Notes under the pieces: model-generated
Seen by the model: only the letters and a program-made list of their open reading frames with translations
Told to the model about the DNA's origin: nothing
Database searches by the model: none
Origin: Verrucomicrobiota bacterium
GTDB taxonomy: Bacteria; Verrucomicrobiota; Verrucomicrobiia; Opitutales; Opitutaceae
Length of the DNA stretch: 46,241 bases
Assembly: GCA_023457035.1 (NCBI GenBank)
Contig: JAEWNN010000234.1
Coordinates: 1 to 46,241, forward strand
Reading direction: 5' to 3'
Shown here: positions 32,429-41,688 of the stretch, piece by piece
Layout: each line of letters opens with the position of its first letter
Numbering within the stretch: the stretch's first letter is position 1
Program-made: the position numbers and the translations under genes

Positions 32429-33157
32429 TCACCGCACCGCGGCAAGCGCCTCGGCCACGTTGACCCGGCCCTCGTAGATCGCCTTGCCGACGATCACGCC
32501 ATCGAGGTGCGCGTGCTGCTTCGCCAGCGCGGCGAGCTTGGTGATGTCCTCAAGTTTCGAGACACCGCCCGAGGCGATCACTTGGCAGCGCACGGCGCCG
32601 AGCAGCTCGGTCAGCGCGGCGAAGTTGGGCCCGGTGAGCATGCCGTCGGTGGCGATGTCGGTGTAGATGATCGTGCGCACGCCGAGCGCCTCGGCCTTCT
32701 GGGCCAGTTCCACCGCGCGGGTGGCGGTCTTCTCGACCCAGCCCTTGATCGTCACGAAGCCGTCGCGGGCGTCGATGCCGACGGCGATCTTGTCGCCGTG
32801 CATCTGCGCCACCTCGCGCAGGAACGCCTCGTCCTCCCACGCCTTGGTGCCGATCACCACACGGCTCACGCCGGCGGCGAGCGCAGCGGCCACGGCCTCG
32901 CGGGTGCGCATCCCGCCGCCGAGCTGCATCCGCGGGGCCACCTTGGCGATCGCGGCGACCGCGGCGGCGTTCTGCGGTGAACCCGAGAACGCCCCGTCGA
33001 GATCGACCACATGGATCCACGCTGCGCCGGCGGCGGCGAACTCGCCGGCCACCTCGGCCGGGTTGTCGCGGTAGATCGTCGCCGCATCGGCGCGGCCTTG
33101 CGTCAACCGCACGCAGCGGCCGCCCTTGAGATCGATGGCAGGATAGATGGTGAACAC
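32429..33157 (-). CDS. hisA: Phosphoribosylformimino-5-aminoimidazole carboxamide ribotide isomerase
   Basis: This 242-residue TIM-barrel enzyme of histidine biosynthesis isomerises ProFAR to PRFAR. It opens with YPAIDLKGGRCVRLTQG (catalytic Asp9) and has LGGGMRTREAV, VVIGTKAW, YTDIATDGML (second Asp) and ASGGVSKLEDI. A GTG start (VFTIYPAID) was inferred because no in-frame ATG lies near; the exact start is uncertain by a few codons. No other his genes are in the window. Confidence 0.95.
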   Translation of the reverse strand: MFTIYPAIDLKGGRCVRLTQGRADAATIYRDNPAEVAGEFAAAGAAWIHVVDLDGAFSGSPQNAAAVAAIAKVAPRMQLGGGMRTREAVAAALAAGVSRVVIGTKAWEDEAFLREVAQMHGDKIAVGIDARDGFVTIKGWVEKTATRAVELAQKAEALGVRTIIYTDIATDGMLTGPNFAALTELLGAVRCQVIASGGVSKLEDITKLAALAKQHAHLDGVIVGKAIYEGRVNVAEALAAVR

Positions 33158-33225
33158 CCCGCCATTGGCGCGAGCGACCCGCCTCGGGGCAAGCCGGTTG
33201 TGTCGGGAAGTCCGCGGTCGCCGCC

Positions 33226-34374
33226 TCAGAACAGCGGAACCGGGATCCCCTCGTACGGGGCATGCGCCGGCGGAGGAGCGACCCGGTCCACCGTTCCGGC
33301 CACCGGATCGACCAGCAGCTCCATCAGGGCCCGCCGATGCCGCACCCCGCGCAGCCAGCCTGCGGATTCGGGACGCCCCGGCGCATCGGTCGCCATGATG
33401 ATCGCCTTGTACCGCGAGTTCTCCGCCACCGGCGCATTGGCATGATCGCCATCCCCCACGACGGCCATCGGAATCTCCGGCACGTACCAAGTCTCTGGTA
33501 ACACATAGACCAGCGGGGCACCGTCGGCCCCGGGATGCCGCCAGAAAGCCGCGGTATCCGGAACCTTCCGCACCAGCTCGGCGACCCGCCCCAGCTTCGC
33601 CTCCGACACGCGCCCGATGGAGAGCCACGCCGCAGTGCCGTCGAACCGCGAATACAGATTGCCCAACGTCCAGTCGCGCACCGCGCCGGCCGCGAGCACC
33701 GCCCCGGCCACCGCCACCCCGAAGAGGACGAGCTTCCCCGCCCCCCTCCCGCCAAACTCCACCAGCCACTGCGGGGCGATCCGACCTCGGCAGCCCGGCA
33801 CAAACATCGGTGTCCGCCGCAGGTAATCGGCATAACTCTCGCCGAAACGCTCGAGGCACTCCCGCTCCTCGGCCCGAGCCAGCAGGAAGTAGGCGAAGAG
33901 CATCGCCACATACACCGGCACCGCCACGACTCGCGGCCAGAGCAGCAACAGGCCGAGTCCGGCGACCGCGAAGCTCGCATACTGCGGATGGCGGACCCAG
34001 CGATACATCCCGCCGCATGCCGCGCCGCGGCGCAGCAGCTTCAGCGCATAGACCTGCACCGCATTGACGACGAAGCCCGCCGTGCCGACGAGAAACAGCA
34101 CGATGCCGACCGGCTGCACCAAGTTGAGCACCGTGGATTTGGTCTCCACCACCAGGTGAGGAAGAAACACCGAGCCGAGCCACGCGAGCGAGGGATGCTC
34201 GGCCAGGAAACGCAGTCCCGGGCCGTAGACCCCGTAAAGGTATCCCGCAAACGGGGAGCACATGTAGACGAACTCGAAGGCCACGAGCAGATAGACCGGC
34301 AGCACGGCCCAGAACGTGCGCCGCGCCGTCCGCCCACGATCGGAAGTCGCCCCAGAAGAGAAGGAATTGTTCAT
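33226..34374 (-). CDS. Isoprenylcysteine carboxyl methyltransferase-like membrane protein
   Basis: This 382-residue protein has about six membrane helices and the ICMT/PEMT signature GMYRWVRHPQYASFAVAGLGL followed by EERECLERFGESYADYLRRTPMFVP. Bacterial members are probably S-adenosylmethionine-dependent methyltransferases for lipids or small hydrophobic acceptors, since prenylated proteins are absent. About 150 extra residues at the C-terminus include another helix and a globular part that I do not recognise. hisA follows 68 bases downstream on the same strand. Confidence 0.8.
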   Translation of the reverse strand: MNNSFSSGATSDRGRTARRTFWAVLPVYLLVAFEFVYMCSPFAGYLYGVYGPGLRFLAEHPSLAWLGSVFLPHLVVETKSTVLNLVQPVGIVLFLVGTAGFVVNAVQVYALKLLRRGAACGGMYRWVRHPQYASFAVAGLGLLLLWPRVVAVPVYVAMLFAYFLLARAEERECLERFGESYADYLRRTPMFVPGCRGRIAPQWLVEFGGRGAGKLVLFGVAVAGAVLAAGAVRDWTLGNLYSRFDGTAAWLSIGRVSEAKLGRVAELVRKVPDTAAFWRHPGADGAPLVYVLPETWYVPEIPMAVVGDGDHANAPVAENSRYKAIIMATDAPGRPESAGWLRGVRHRRALMELLVDPVAGTVDRVAPPPAHAPYEGIPVPLF

Positions 34375-34530
34375 ACGGTGGCCATCCTACCGCCTCCGCG
34401 CCGTCGCCCGGTAGCGGGCCCGGGCACATTCGCACCGGAATCTCTGCAGGTCGGACATGACGCCAGTCATGCCCCAAGGTGAGGAGTTTCAGTTCCGCCT
34501 TCGCGGTCCTTCTGGTACGCTCCCGCCCCG

Positions 34531-35763
34531 ATGAAGCGTTCGTGCCCCGAGCCCGAGGTCCTGCCCGCCTTCCGCCTGCTGGCGGTGCTCGTGCTCGGCC
34601 TACTCGCCCTCGACGCCCTCGCGCTGCCCTTCAAGCCCCACCACGACCTGCACCCGCTGTTCCATCTCGCGGTGATGGCGGGGACCATGATCGCGTTGCT
34701 CGCCTGGCTGACCTGGCACCGGGCGGCGGGGCGGGCCGGGCGCTGGCACCTGCCGCTGGCGATCGCGCTGTTCCTGGTCGCCCCCTTCGCGAGCGAGATC
34801 ATGGAGCTCGGCCACCCGTTTCCCGAATACACTGCGCTCGCCCGGGAGCGCCTGCTCCTGCTCTTTCCGCCGCTGCTCATCGTCGCCTGGCAGTACCGGC
34901 CCCGCGCCATCGTGCTGTTCGCCCTGGGCACCGCGGCGCTCGATCTGGCGCTGACCTCCCTCGCCTACCCGGTCGCGCTCTGGCTGTGCTCGGAGTACAG
35001 CGGCGGCGTCGCGTTGCGCGCGCTCGTGCTGCTGGCCTGCGGCCTCCTGCTGTCGCGGTTGGTCGCCGCCCAGCGCGACCGGCAAAACGAGCTGCGCGAC
35101 GCCAACGCACGCCTCGCCCGCTACGCCGCCACCCTCGAACAGCTCGCGGTGGCCCGCGAACGCACGCGGCTGGCCTGGGAACTCCACGACACCGCAGCCC
35201 AAGCCCTGAGCGGTCTGGCGGTGCAGCTCGAGGCGGCGCGCACACTCGCCGCCACCGCACCGGAGCAGGTCGGCCCGCTGCTCGAGCGGGCACTCGCCGC
35301 GACGCGGGAGGGACTGGGCGAGACCCGCCGCGCCATCCAGGCGCTCCACGCCGAACCGCTCGCACGGGAGGGTCTGGTCCGCGCCCTGCGCCAGCTCGCC
35401 GAGGCGGCGGCCGGCCGCCTCGGCGCCACCCTCGCCTGCCAGCTGCCGCCCCAGGACGCCGAACTCCCTGCGGAAGTCGGAGCGCTGTATTTCCGCGTCG
35501 CGCAGGAGGCGCTCGAAAACGCCGCTCGCCACTCCCGCGCCGGCCAGTTGAGTGTCACCCTGTCCAGGACAGACACCAGCATCACGATGACCATCGCCGA
35601 CAACGGCATCGGCTTCGCCTCGTTCGCTCCGGATCCCGCCGCCGCGCGGTTCGGCATCCAGCACATGCGCGAGCGCGCGGAGCTGCTCGGCGCGAGATTG
35701 GAAATCTCCAGCCGGCCAAACGCAGGTTGCCTCGTCCGCCTGGAGTGGGAGGCTCGGGCATGA
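34531..35763 (+). CDS. NarL-type sensor histidine kinase
   Basis: This 410-residue kinase has five or six N-terminal membrane helices (about 12-180) without a periplasmic domain. A coiled linker leads to the HisKA_3 dimerisation box RTRLAWELHDTAAQAL (His219) and an ATPase domain with EALENAARHS and DNGIGF. It likely senses a membrane-associated cue. The stop codon overlaps the ATG of the response regulator (ATGA), so the two are coupled. Confidence 0.92.
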   Translation: MKRSCPEPEVLPAFRLLAVLVLGLLALDALALPFKPHHDLHPLFHLAVMAGTMIALLAWLTWHRAAGRAGRWHLPLAIALFLVAPFASEIMELGHPFPEYTALARERLLLLFPPLLIVAWQYRPRAIVLFALGTAALDLALTSLAYPVALWLCSEYSGGVALRALVLLACGLLLSRLVAAQRDRQNELRDANARLARYAATLEQLAVARERTRLAWELHDTAAQALSGLAVQLEAARTLAATAPEQVGPLLERALAATREGLGETRRAIQALHAEPLAREGLVRALRQLAEAAAGRLGATLACQLPPQDAELPAEVGALYFRVAQEALENAARHSRAGQLSVTLSRTDTSITMTIADNGIGFASFAPDPAAARFGIQHMRERAELLGARLEISSRPNAGCLVRLEWEARA

Positions 35764-36404
35764 TCCGCGTGCTGATCGTCGACGACCAGGAGATGGTCCG
35801 GGAAGGACTGCGCGTCATTCTCGCCAGCGATCCGGCTATCCGCGTCGTCGGTTGCGCTCGCGACGGAGCCGAGGCGGTGGAACGGGTCGCACACGAACCG
35901 GTGGACCTCGTGTTGATGGACCTGAGAATGCCGATTCTCGGGGGCGTGGAAGCCACCCGCCAGATCCGACAGAGCCGGCCCGCGATCCGCGTGCTTGTGC
36001 TGACCAGCTATGCCACCGACGAGATGCTCTTCGACGCGATCCGCGCCGGTGCCGCCGGCTACCTGCTCAAGGACTCCTCCCGCGATACGCTCCTCGCCGC
36101 AGTGAAAGGCACCCACGCGGGTGCAACCCATGTCGACCCCGCCGTGGCCGGCCGCCTTTTCGCGCAGATCACCCAGCCACAGCCGATCCCCCCATCGTCA
36201 CTCGTGGCTGCGCTGTCCACACGCGAACACGAAGTGCTCGGGCTGATCGGTAACGGACTGAGCAACGCCGAGATCGCCGCCACCCTGCACCTCGCGGAGG
36301 GTACTGTGCGAAACTACGTCAGCGAGGTGCTCGCCAAGCTCGGCGTACCCGACCGCACCAAGGCCGCCGTCCTTGCGGTCCAGCACGGTCTCGCCCGCCG
36401 CTGA
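35760..36404 (+). CDS. NarL/FixJ-type response regulator
   Basis: This 214-residue regulator has a receiver domain with acceptor Asp54 (VDLVLMDLRMP), a switch Thr in VLVLTSYAT and Lys in AGYLLKDSS. A LuxR-type HTH follows (LSTREHEVLGLIGNGLSNAEIAATLHLAEGTVRNYVSEVLAKL). It is the partner of the kinase immediately upstream. Targets are not evident in the window. Confidence 0.95.
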   Translation: MIRVLIVDDQEMVREGLRVILASDPAIRVVGCARDGAEAVERVAHEPVDLVLMDLRMPILGGVEATRQIRQSRPAIRVLVLTSYATDEMLFDAIRAGAAGYLLKDSSRDTLLAAVKGTHAGATHVDPAVAGRLFAQITQPQPIPPSSLVAALSTREHEVLGLIGNGLSNAEIAATLHLAEGTVRNYVSEVLAKLGVPDRTKAAVLAVQHGLARR

Positions 36405-36501
36405 CCCAGCCCCGTGGGCACAGCGTCTTGTACAGATCGTGACAAACGCTCTGCCTTCGGCGGTCCGCGCCCGCCCTCGTCCTCCGGCCCGCAGCTGCGA
36501 A

Positions 36502-37203
36502 CTACCCCACGTACTGGTAACCGACTCCGTGCACGGTCTTGATGAGTTTCGCCGCGGCATCGTCGCCCACCTTCTTGCGCACCTGGGCGACATGCTGGTC
36601 GAGCGTGCGGGTCGTGCCCAGATAGTCGATTCCCCACACCTCGTTGAGCAACTGGTCGCGCGAAAGCACCTCGCCCTTCCGGCCGTGGAACACCTCCAGC
36701 AGCCGCAACTCGCGCGCGGTGAGCTCGTGGCTGCTCCGGCCGCGCACGGCGGTGAAACGCTTCCGGTCGATCAACGCCTCTCCGATGTAGAAGGTGTCCG
36801 GCGCTTCCTTGGCGGGAACGGCCTGCTGATCCAGCCGCCGGAAGGCCGCGTGCACCCGCGCGAGGATTTCGCGCACGCCGAAGGGTTTCGTCACGTAGTC
36901 GTCGGCGCCGAGCTCGAGCCCGAGCACCTTGTCGATCTCCTCCCCCTTGGCGGTGAGCATGATCACCGCCACGCGGCGGTCCTGCTCGCGGATCTGGCGG
37001 CACACGTCGTAACCGCTGAGCACCGGCAGCATGAGGTCGAGCAGCACGAGGTCGACGCCCCCGGCGCTGAAGAGCCGAACGGCCTGCCCGCCATCGGGGG
37101 CCACGACAACCGCGTGGCCGTCGGCCGCGATCGCCTCCTGCAACGCCTCGCGGATGGCGGGGTCATCTTCGACGATGAGAACCTTGCGCTGGTGGGTGGT
37201 CAT
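36502..37203 (-). CDS. OmpR/PhoB-type response regulator
   Basis: This 233-residue regulator has a receiver domain with acceptor Asp56 (LVLLDLMLP) and Lys in DDYVTKPF. A winged-helix output domain follows (ELTARELRLLEVFHGRKGEVLSRDQLLNEVWG and TRTLDQHVAQVRKKVG). Its ATG is overlapped by the stop of nothing upstream; instead its own ATG overlaps the stop region of the kinase gene product frame (ATGA, 37200-37203). It is transcribed before the kinase in coordinate terms only if read from 37203; the kinase gene lies at higher coordinates reading to 37200. It is therefore coupled with the kinase. Confidence 0.93.
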   Translation of the reverse strand: MTTHQRKVLIVEDDPAIREALQEAIAADGHAVVVAPDGGQAVRLFSAGGVDLVLLDLMLPVLSGYDVCRQIREQDRRVAVIMLTAKGEEIDKVLGLELGADDYVTKPFGVREILARVHAAFRRLDQQAVPAKEAPDTFYIGEALIDRKRFTAVRGRSSHELTARELRLLEVFHGRKGEVLSRDQLLNEVWGIDYLGTTRTLDQHVAQVRKKVGDDAAAKLIKTVHGVGYQYVG

Positions 37204-38831
37204 GATGGGGAGCTGGACGCGGCGGTCGGTGCGAGGGGCAGACGTATCTCGAAAGCGGCGCCAGCGGTCGAATCGAGCAGCACGAGATCCCCACCGGCTT
37301 GCCGGAGCAGCCCGCGGGCGATGCTCAGCCCGAGGCCCACCCCCGGCGATTTGTCGGTGAGCGTGCGCCCACCCTGTACGAAGGGTTCGAACACACGAGC
37401 GCGGATCTCGGACGGGATCCCGGGCCCGCAGTCCGCCACGACCAGCCGCATCGCCTCCGGCCCGGCCGTCAACCGCACCGTCACCGCGCCGCTGCCGGGC
37501 GCGTATTTCGCGGAGTTGTCGAGCAGGTTGATCAACGCCTGTTTGACGGTGGAGCGCTCGCCGAGCGCCGGAGGAAGGTCGGGCTCCACCGCCAATTCAA
37601 GTATGAGGCCCGCCTCGGCCAGCCGCCCACGCATCTCCTCGGTAACCTCCTGCACAACCGCGGCGACGTCGACGGCCGCGCACTCGATCTTCCGGGTGCG
37701 CCGCTCGAGCGCGTTGAACGTCAGCAACCGCTCGATGAGCGCACCAAGCCGGCGGCTCTCGTCGCCGATACGACCGGCAAAGCGCACCCGCTTGGCCTCG
37801 TCCACGTCCGGCGCGCTCAGCAGGTCGGCGAACATCCGAATCGCAGTCAGAGGCGTGCGCAGTTCGTGGGAGACTTGGGCGACGAACGTGATCCGACGCT
37901 CGGCCTCTCGGGCGGAGCGCCGGGTGTGCACCGTGAGCAACACACCGACTCCGAGGAACAGCCCGAGCAGCAAGGCCCCGGCGAGGCCGGCCAACCGGGT
38001 GTCGCCAGCCTTCGCGCGCCAATCCGGGCCCGGCGCCACCACCAGGCGGTACCCGGGCAAGCCGGCCCCCACCTCGCCTCGATCCGCGCCATGGCTCGCC
38101 CACGGTTCCAAGACCACCCGCGCCTTTCCGCCGATCTCCATCTCCGCCCGCAAGCGTTTCACGATCGGCGCCACATCCACAAAGCAGCCGCGGACCGGAG
38201 CGTCGGGTCCCGCCTGATACCAGAACGTCCACGGGGCGGACGGATCCGCCAAGTTACCCGCCCAGCCCGCCCACGGATCGACCGGGCGTCCGGATTGCGC
38301 AAGCAGCTCGAGATTCTCCCCTTGGTAGCCGAGGCTCGCCTCGTCAAACTCGGGGTTTCCGAGCAACTGGTAGCGGACCGTGCGGAAAGTCCCACAGGCC
38401 GACGGTGGAGCAAGCTCGGCTGCGGGATGGGCGGTGCGCCACTCGCGCAGACCGCGGATCAACGCCCGTAGCTCAGTCGCCGGCAACGCGCCAACGGGCG
38501 CAGCATAGTCCGTCGGATCCCCCTGCGGGTCCCACACAAAGGTGCCCACCACGAGCGCATTCGCCTCGTCCCACCGACGCAGGGCACGCACCAGTCCGTC
38601 GACATGAAACGAAGCCAGCTCCGCCACGGTGGTCCGGCGCACCTCCTCGGTATAGCGCGTGATCCGTCCGACCGCTTGGGCCCGCTCCTGCGCCACCGCC
38701 CGTGCAGCTTGAGCCGCGATCTCGTCTCGCGCGGTCGCGTAGAGCCGGTGGAGCACCGACGCGGTCGCACAGGCGGCGACCGCGAGGAGCACCCAGAGAA
38801 GCAGAAGGTTGTGCCGAAAGAAGCGGTGCAT
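37200..38831 (-). CDS. HisKA-type sensor histidine kinase
   Basis: This 543-residue kinase has a first membrane helix (about 8-27). A periplasmic sensor domain of about 230 residues has two or three cysteines, and a second helix follows (about 282-303). The HisKA box is VSHELRTPLTAIRMFADLL (His322), and the ATPase domain has NLLDNSAKYAPGSG and DCGPGIP. Transcription runs from the VWA gene (11-base gap) through this gene into the response regulator, whose ATG overlaps this stop codon. The VWA protein may feed the sensor domain; this is inference. Confidence 0.92.
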   Translation of the reverse strand: MHRFFRHNLLLLWVLLAVAACATASVLHRLYATARDEIAAQAARAVAQERAQAVGRITRYTEEVRRTTVAELASFHVDGLVRALRRWDEANALVVGTFVWDPQGDPTDYAAPVGALPATELRALIRGLREWRTAHPAAELAPPSACGTFRTVRYQLLGNPEFDEASLGYQGENLELLAQSGRPVDPWAGWAGNLADPSAPWTFWYQAGPDAPVRGCFVDVAPIVKRLRAEMEIGGKARVVLEPWASHGADRGEVGAGLPGYRLVVAPGPDWRAKAGDTRLAGLAGALLLGLFLGVGVLLTVHTRRSAREAERRITFVAQVSHELRTPLTAIRMFADLLSAPDVDEAKRVRFAGRIGDESRRLGALIERLLTFNALERRTRKIECAAVDVAAVVQEVTEEMRGRLAEAGLILELAVEPDLPPALGERSTVKQALINLLDNSAKYAPGSGAVTVRLTAGPEAMRLVVADCGPGIPSEIRARVFEPFVQGGRTLTDKSPGVGLGLSIARGLLRQAGGDLVLLDSTAGAAFEIRLPLAPTAASSSPS

Positions 38832-38841
38832 GGGCGGGCCG

Positions 38842-40173
38842 TTACTCGTCGCTCGCTTCCGCCGTCGGAACCTCGAACTGATGGTTCAGGCCCGAGCGCA
38901 GGACCTTCCGGTCGAGCTGATTGAGCCCACGCGCCCGCACTTCGGCGAGGTATGCTTCCAAAATACGGATGCGCGCGGCGACGTCTTTGTCGTCGAGGTT
39001 GTAGTTCATGGCCTGCGCCTTGTCGCGCGTGCGGCGCAGCTCACGCAGCGCCCGGGTGAGATCCCCCTTGTCGATCTGCGCGATCGCACGCTGGATTCCC
39101 TCGCTGATCACCGCGCCGACCGCCGCGCGGATGACACCACAATTCACGGACTTCCGCGAAGCCCAGGTGTCGGCCTCGACGTAGACGGTCAGCCGGCGAC
39201 TGAGCTCATGGGACTCGCCCGTCGCCACATCCATCCACCGCAGCCGGACCGAGGCCAGGCTGGAGGAATCGCGGTAAGCCGAGAACCGCGCACCGGCGAG
39301 GACACCGACATCCTGGCCGACAAACACCGCGGGGAACCGATACGTGATGGTGCGATCCTCGACCACGGCGGGCACCCACCCAGCAGTCTCTATCTCCTCG
39401 CAGCCATAGCCGAACTCGATGCTCAGCTCCACATTCCGGGCCAACGGGGTGCGCAGTCGCGCCAACTCCGACTGGAGGGAGGCCGGCAGGTCGCCCGGTT
39501 GCGCCGCAAACCGAAATCGACCGTTGGCCGTGCGCGCGAGGTCGGCGAGCAGGTCCTCCTGAAACTCCTCGCCCAGACCAATCGTGGAGAGCGTGAAGCC
39601 CTCGCGCGCGAGAAGCTCGGCGAGCCGCAAGAAGTCCGCACGCTCGCGCGGCCCCTTCGTCGCCGGACCGTCGGTGACCAGCACGAGGTGGCTGATGGTG
39701 GCGGTCGCAGCATAACGACGCAACTGGGCCGCGCCCTGGTTGAGCGCATCGTACAGTGCCGCGCCCCCCGCCGGCTCGATCTTGGCAAGCAAGACGTCGA
39801 GGTCGCCGAGTTCGTCGCGCCGCTGCGCCGCGAGAACCGTCTCCACCTCGGAGCCGAACAGGACGATCGAGACCACATCGCGTTCGGCGAGGGTACCAAG
39901 GGCGAGAGAAACCGCCTGCCGCAAAGCTTGGATCGGCTCGCCGGCCATCGAGCCGGAACGATCGAGCACAAGGGCGATGTTGCGCACCGAACCCGTGTCC
40001 GGACCGGAGGGAGTCGGGACGAGAATCTTCGCCTCAACATAGGCCGGCATTTTCGCGCTGCGGCTATAGATGGTGCGATCGGAGGCCGCCTCCAGCCGCA
40101 GCCCTTCGGACTGTGCCCGCGTGGCAGCGCCGAACAGTAGCGGGAACAACAGGAGAGAAATCGCGATTCGCAT
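38842..40173 (-). CDS. Secreted von Willebrand factor A domain protein
   Basis: This 443-residue protein has a signal peptide (about 1-20), an N-terminal beta segment, and a VWA domain (about 60-230) with an intact MIDAS motif DRSGSM and later VLVTDGPATKG. A C-terminal region like Ca-activated chloride channel or inter-alpha-trypsin-inhibitor-type proteins ends in a helical tail. It probably binds a protein partner through a divalent metal outside the cytoplasm. The ATG was chosen for the signal peptide. It is the first gene of an operon with a kinase and regulator. A broken second VWA gene lies 258 bases upstream. Confidence 0.88.
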   Translation of the reverse strand: MRIAISLLLFPLLFGAATRAQSEGLRLEAASDRTIYSRSAKMPAYVEAKILVPTPSGPDTGSVRNIALVLDRSGSMAGEPIQALRQAVSLALGTLAERDVVSIVLFGSEVETVLAAQRRDELGDLDVLLAKIEPAGGAALYDALNQGAAQLRRYAATATISHLVLVTDGPATKGPRERADFLRLAELLAREGFTLSTIGLGEEFQEDLLADLARTANGRFRFAAQPGDLPASLQSELARLRTPLARNVELSIEFGYGCEEIETAGWVPAVVEDRTITYRFPAVFVGQDVGVLAGARFSAYRDSSSLASVRLRWMDVATGESHELSRRLTVYVEADTWASRKSVNCGVIRAAVGAVISEGIQRAIAQIDKGDLTRALRELRRTRDKAQAMNYNLDDKDVAARIRILEAYLAEVRARGLNQLDRKVLRSGLNHQFEVPTAEASDE

Positions 40174-40431
40174 GGGGTGAAGTGTACACGAACGGCCAGG
40201 GCAATGCGTCATGGGGGAGTAAAACATTGTCAACAGGATGTCATGTGGACGAGTGCGAGGCCCGCCAGCGGCGGCCGGGCCCGTGGGACGACTCTCGGCT
40301 GGTGCGTCGCCGCGTTCGCGAGAGTCCGACGCCCCATCCACCGCGCCCCGCGCGCGGCACTTGCGTCAGGATCGCTCCGGCGAAACCGGCAGCCCACACG
40401 AACCACCGGTCGCTCAACCGGGCGCCTCCGC
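40174..40431. other. Upstream region of the VWA operon
   Basis: These 258 bases hold the likely promoter of the VWA-kinase-regulator operon. A consensus -35 box TTGACA lies on the minus strand at 40228-40233, in a relatively AT-rich patch, but no good -10 follows at 16-18 bases. The remainder up to the pseudogene shows nothing convincing. Confidence 0.35.
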
Positions 40432-41185
40432 TCAATTGGGGTGGTTGCGCCGACCGCGGTGCGACAAGGTCCGCTCGCCGCGGTCGTCCACGGTCGAGGG
40501 CTCACCATGACCGGCCAATCCGGCCATCCGGCGATGGAGCCCCTGCACGAGCTTGCGCTCCGAATCGAGCTCGCGATCCGAGTCGCCCTCCAGCAGATCC
40601 CGGAGGTCGCCGAGCAGACCATACGCCTTCTCCTGGTTGTTCTCGGTGAGATGCGCCGTCATCGCCGCCTTGAGGCCGAGGTATTCGCTTACGAGCATCC
40701 GCCCGCGGATCAGGCCGAGGCTGGCCACCTGCACGGTCACGAGCGGAAGCTCGAGCTGCGGGATCCGCGCCGCCTCGGCTCCGACCTCGCGATACGAGAG
40801 CTGCACCGTCGCCAGCGGTCGGCCTTCCACGTAGCGACGGGCCCGCAGATCCTCCTGTTCCGGAGCGAAGGCGACATAGATCGCACCGCTTGCCGAGGAA
40901 CACGGTCGTCACGTGGAAACGCACATCGCGGTCTCCTTCCCATTTCAGCATCTCGCCGGGGATGCTGTACACCCCGACCAGCCGCAGTCCAGCGGCCGGG
41001 CGGATCGTCACATCGATGTCGTTGGCGAGCTCGGTGACAAGCATGTCGAGTTCCTCCGTGAAGGTCTTCACCATCTCCGCCTCATCCGGGAAGAAGAAGA
41101 GGTTACCACCGCGCCCGGAACTGACCTTCGCCGCAAGCTCGGCGCCGAACTGCACGTCCACGCCGATCGTCGTCTGCCCGGAGAA
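40432..41185 (-). pseudogene. Remnant of a second VWA-domain gene (5' truncated, frameshifted)
   Basis: The 5' piece (41185 to about 40890) reads GQTTIGVDVQFGAELAAKV then GRGGNLFFFPDEAEMVKTF, as in the second half of a VWA domain. A stop lies at once upstream and the MIDAS half is missing. Near 40885-40900 the frame breaks: the piece ending FHVTTVFLGK continues as SGAIYVAFAPEQEDLRARRYVEG in the +1 frame and runs to a stop at 40432. Both pieces look like real coding sequence with family character. The full-length VWA gene at 38842 is a distant relative, not a copy. This is a decayed gene, though a single sequencing error could explain the frameshift alone. Confidence 0.78.
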
Positions 41186-41249
41186 TCACGCCACTCGCGG
41201 CATCTGGTCTGCACCAAGCCACGGCGCGCCGTCCGAGAAACGTCGTCCC

Positions 41250-41531
41250 CTACTCCCGGAACCGGAACACGGTCTCGCCCTGCTTCGCGTAGCCGAGCTT
41301 GCGGCGGATCATCGACTCCACGTACAGCGGATCGGTGCGCAACTGCTCCAGCATGCGTTGCTGCTCGCGCAGTTCCTGCTCGGCCACCTGCAGTTTCTGC
41401 CGCGTCTCCGCCTCCTGCGTCCGCAGGTTTCCAAGCTCCTGATACGTCTGCATGAACGAGATTCCGGCGAACGCACTGAGCGCCAGGAACACGACCGCAT
41501 ACAACGTAGCTAGGAATCGACCGAGGGACAT
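41250..41531 (-). CDS. ftsB: FtsB/DivIC-type septum formation protein
   Basis: This 93-residue bitopic protein has one N-terminal helix (about 5-26), a coiled coil (about 30-70), and the family ending DPLYVESMIRRKLGYAKQGETVFRF. FtsB/DivIC joins FtsL and FtsQ in the divisome. Length and order are normal. It is divergent from the ExeA-like ATPase gene. The usual neighbour eno is absent, so the gene symbol rests on sequence alone. Confidence 0.88.
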   Translation of the reverse strand: MSLGRFLATLYAVVFLALSAFAGISFMQTYQELGNLRTQEAETRQKLQVAEQELREQQRMLEQLRTDPLYVESMIRRKLGYAKQGETVFRFRE

Positions 41532-41688
41532 CGCAGAGGGAACAAGAAGCGGCGGTAAAAAAGGGTCTGGCTGCCGCTGCCTTCTTGCGTCGGGATTTTA
41601 GAGTCCATAATCGGCGGCGTTTCAATCACTTTCCCGTCTTGTCCGCGCCGTCGCGCGACCTTCCGCCGATCCCAACCCAGCCCGCCCG

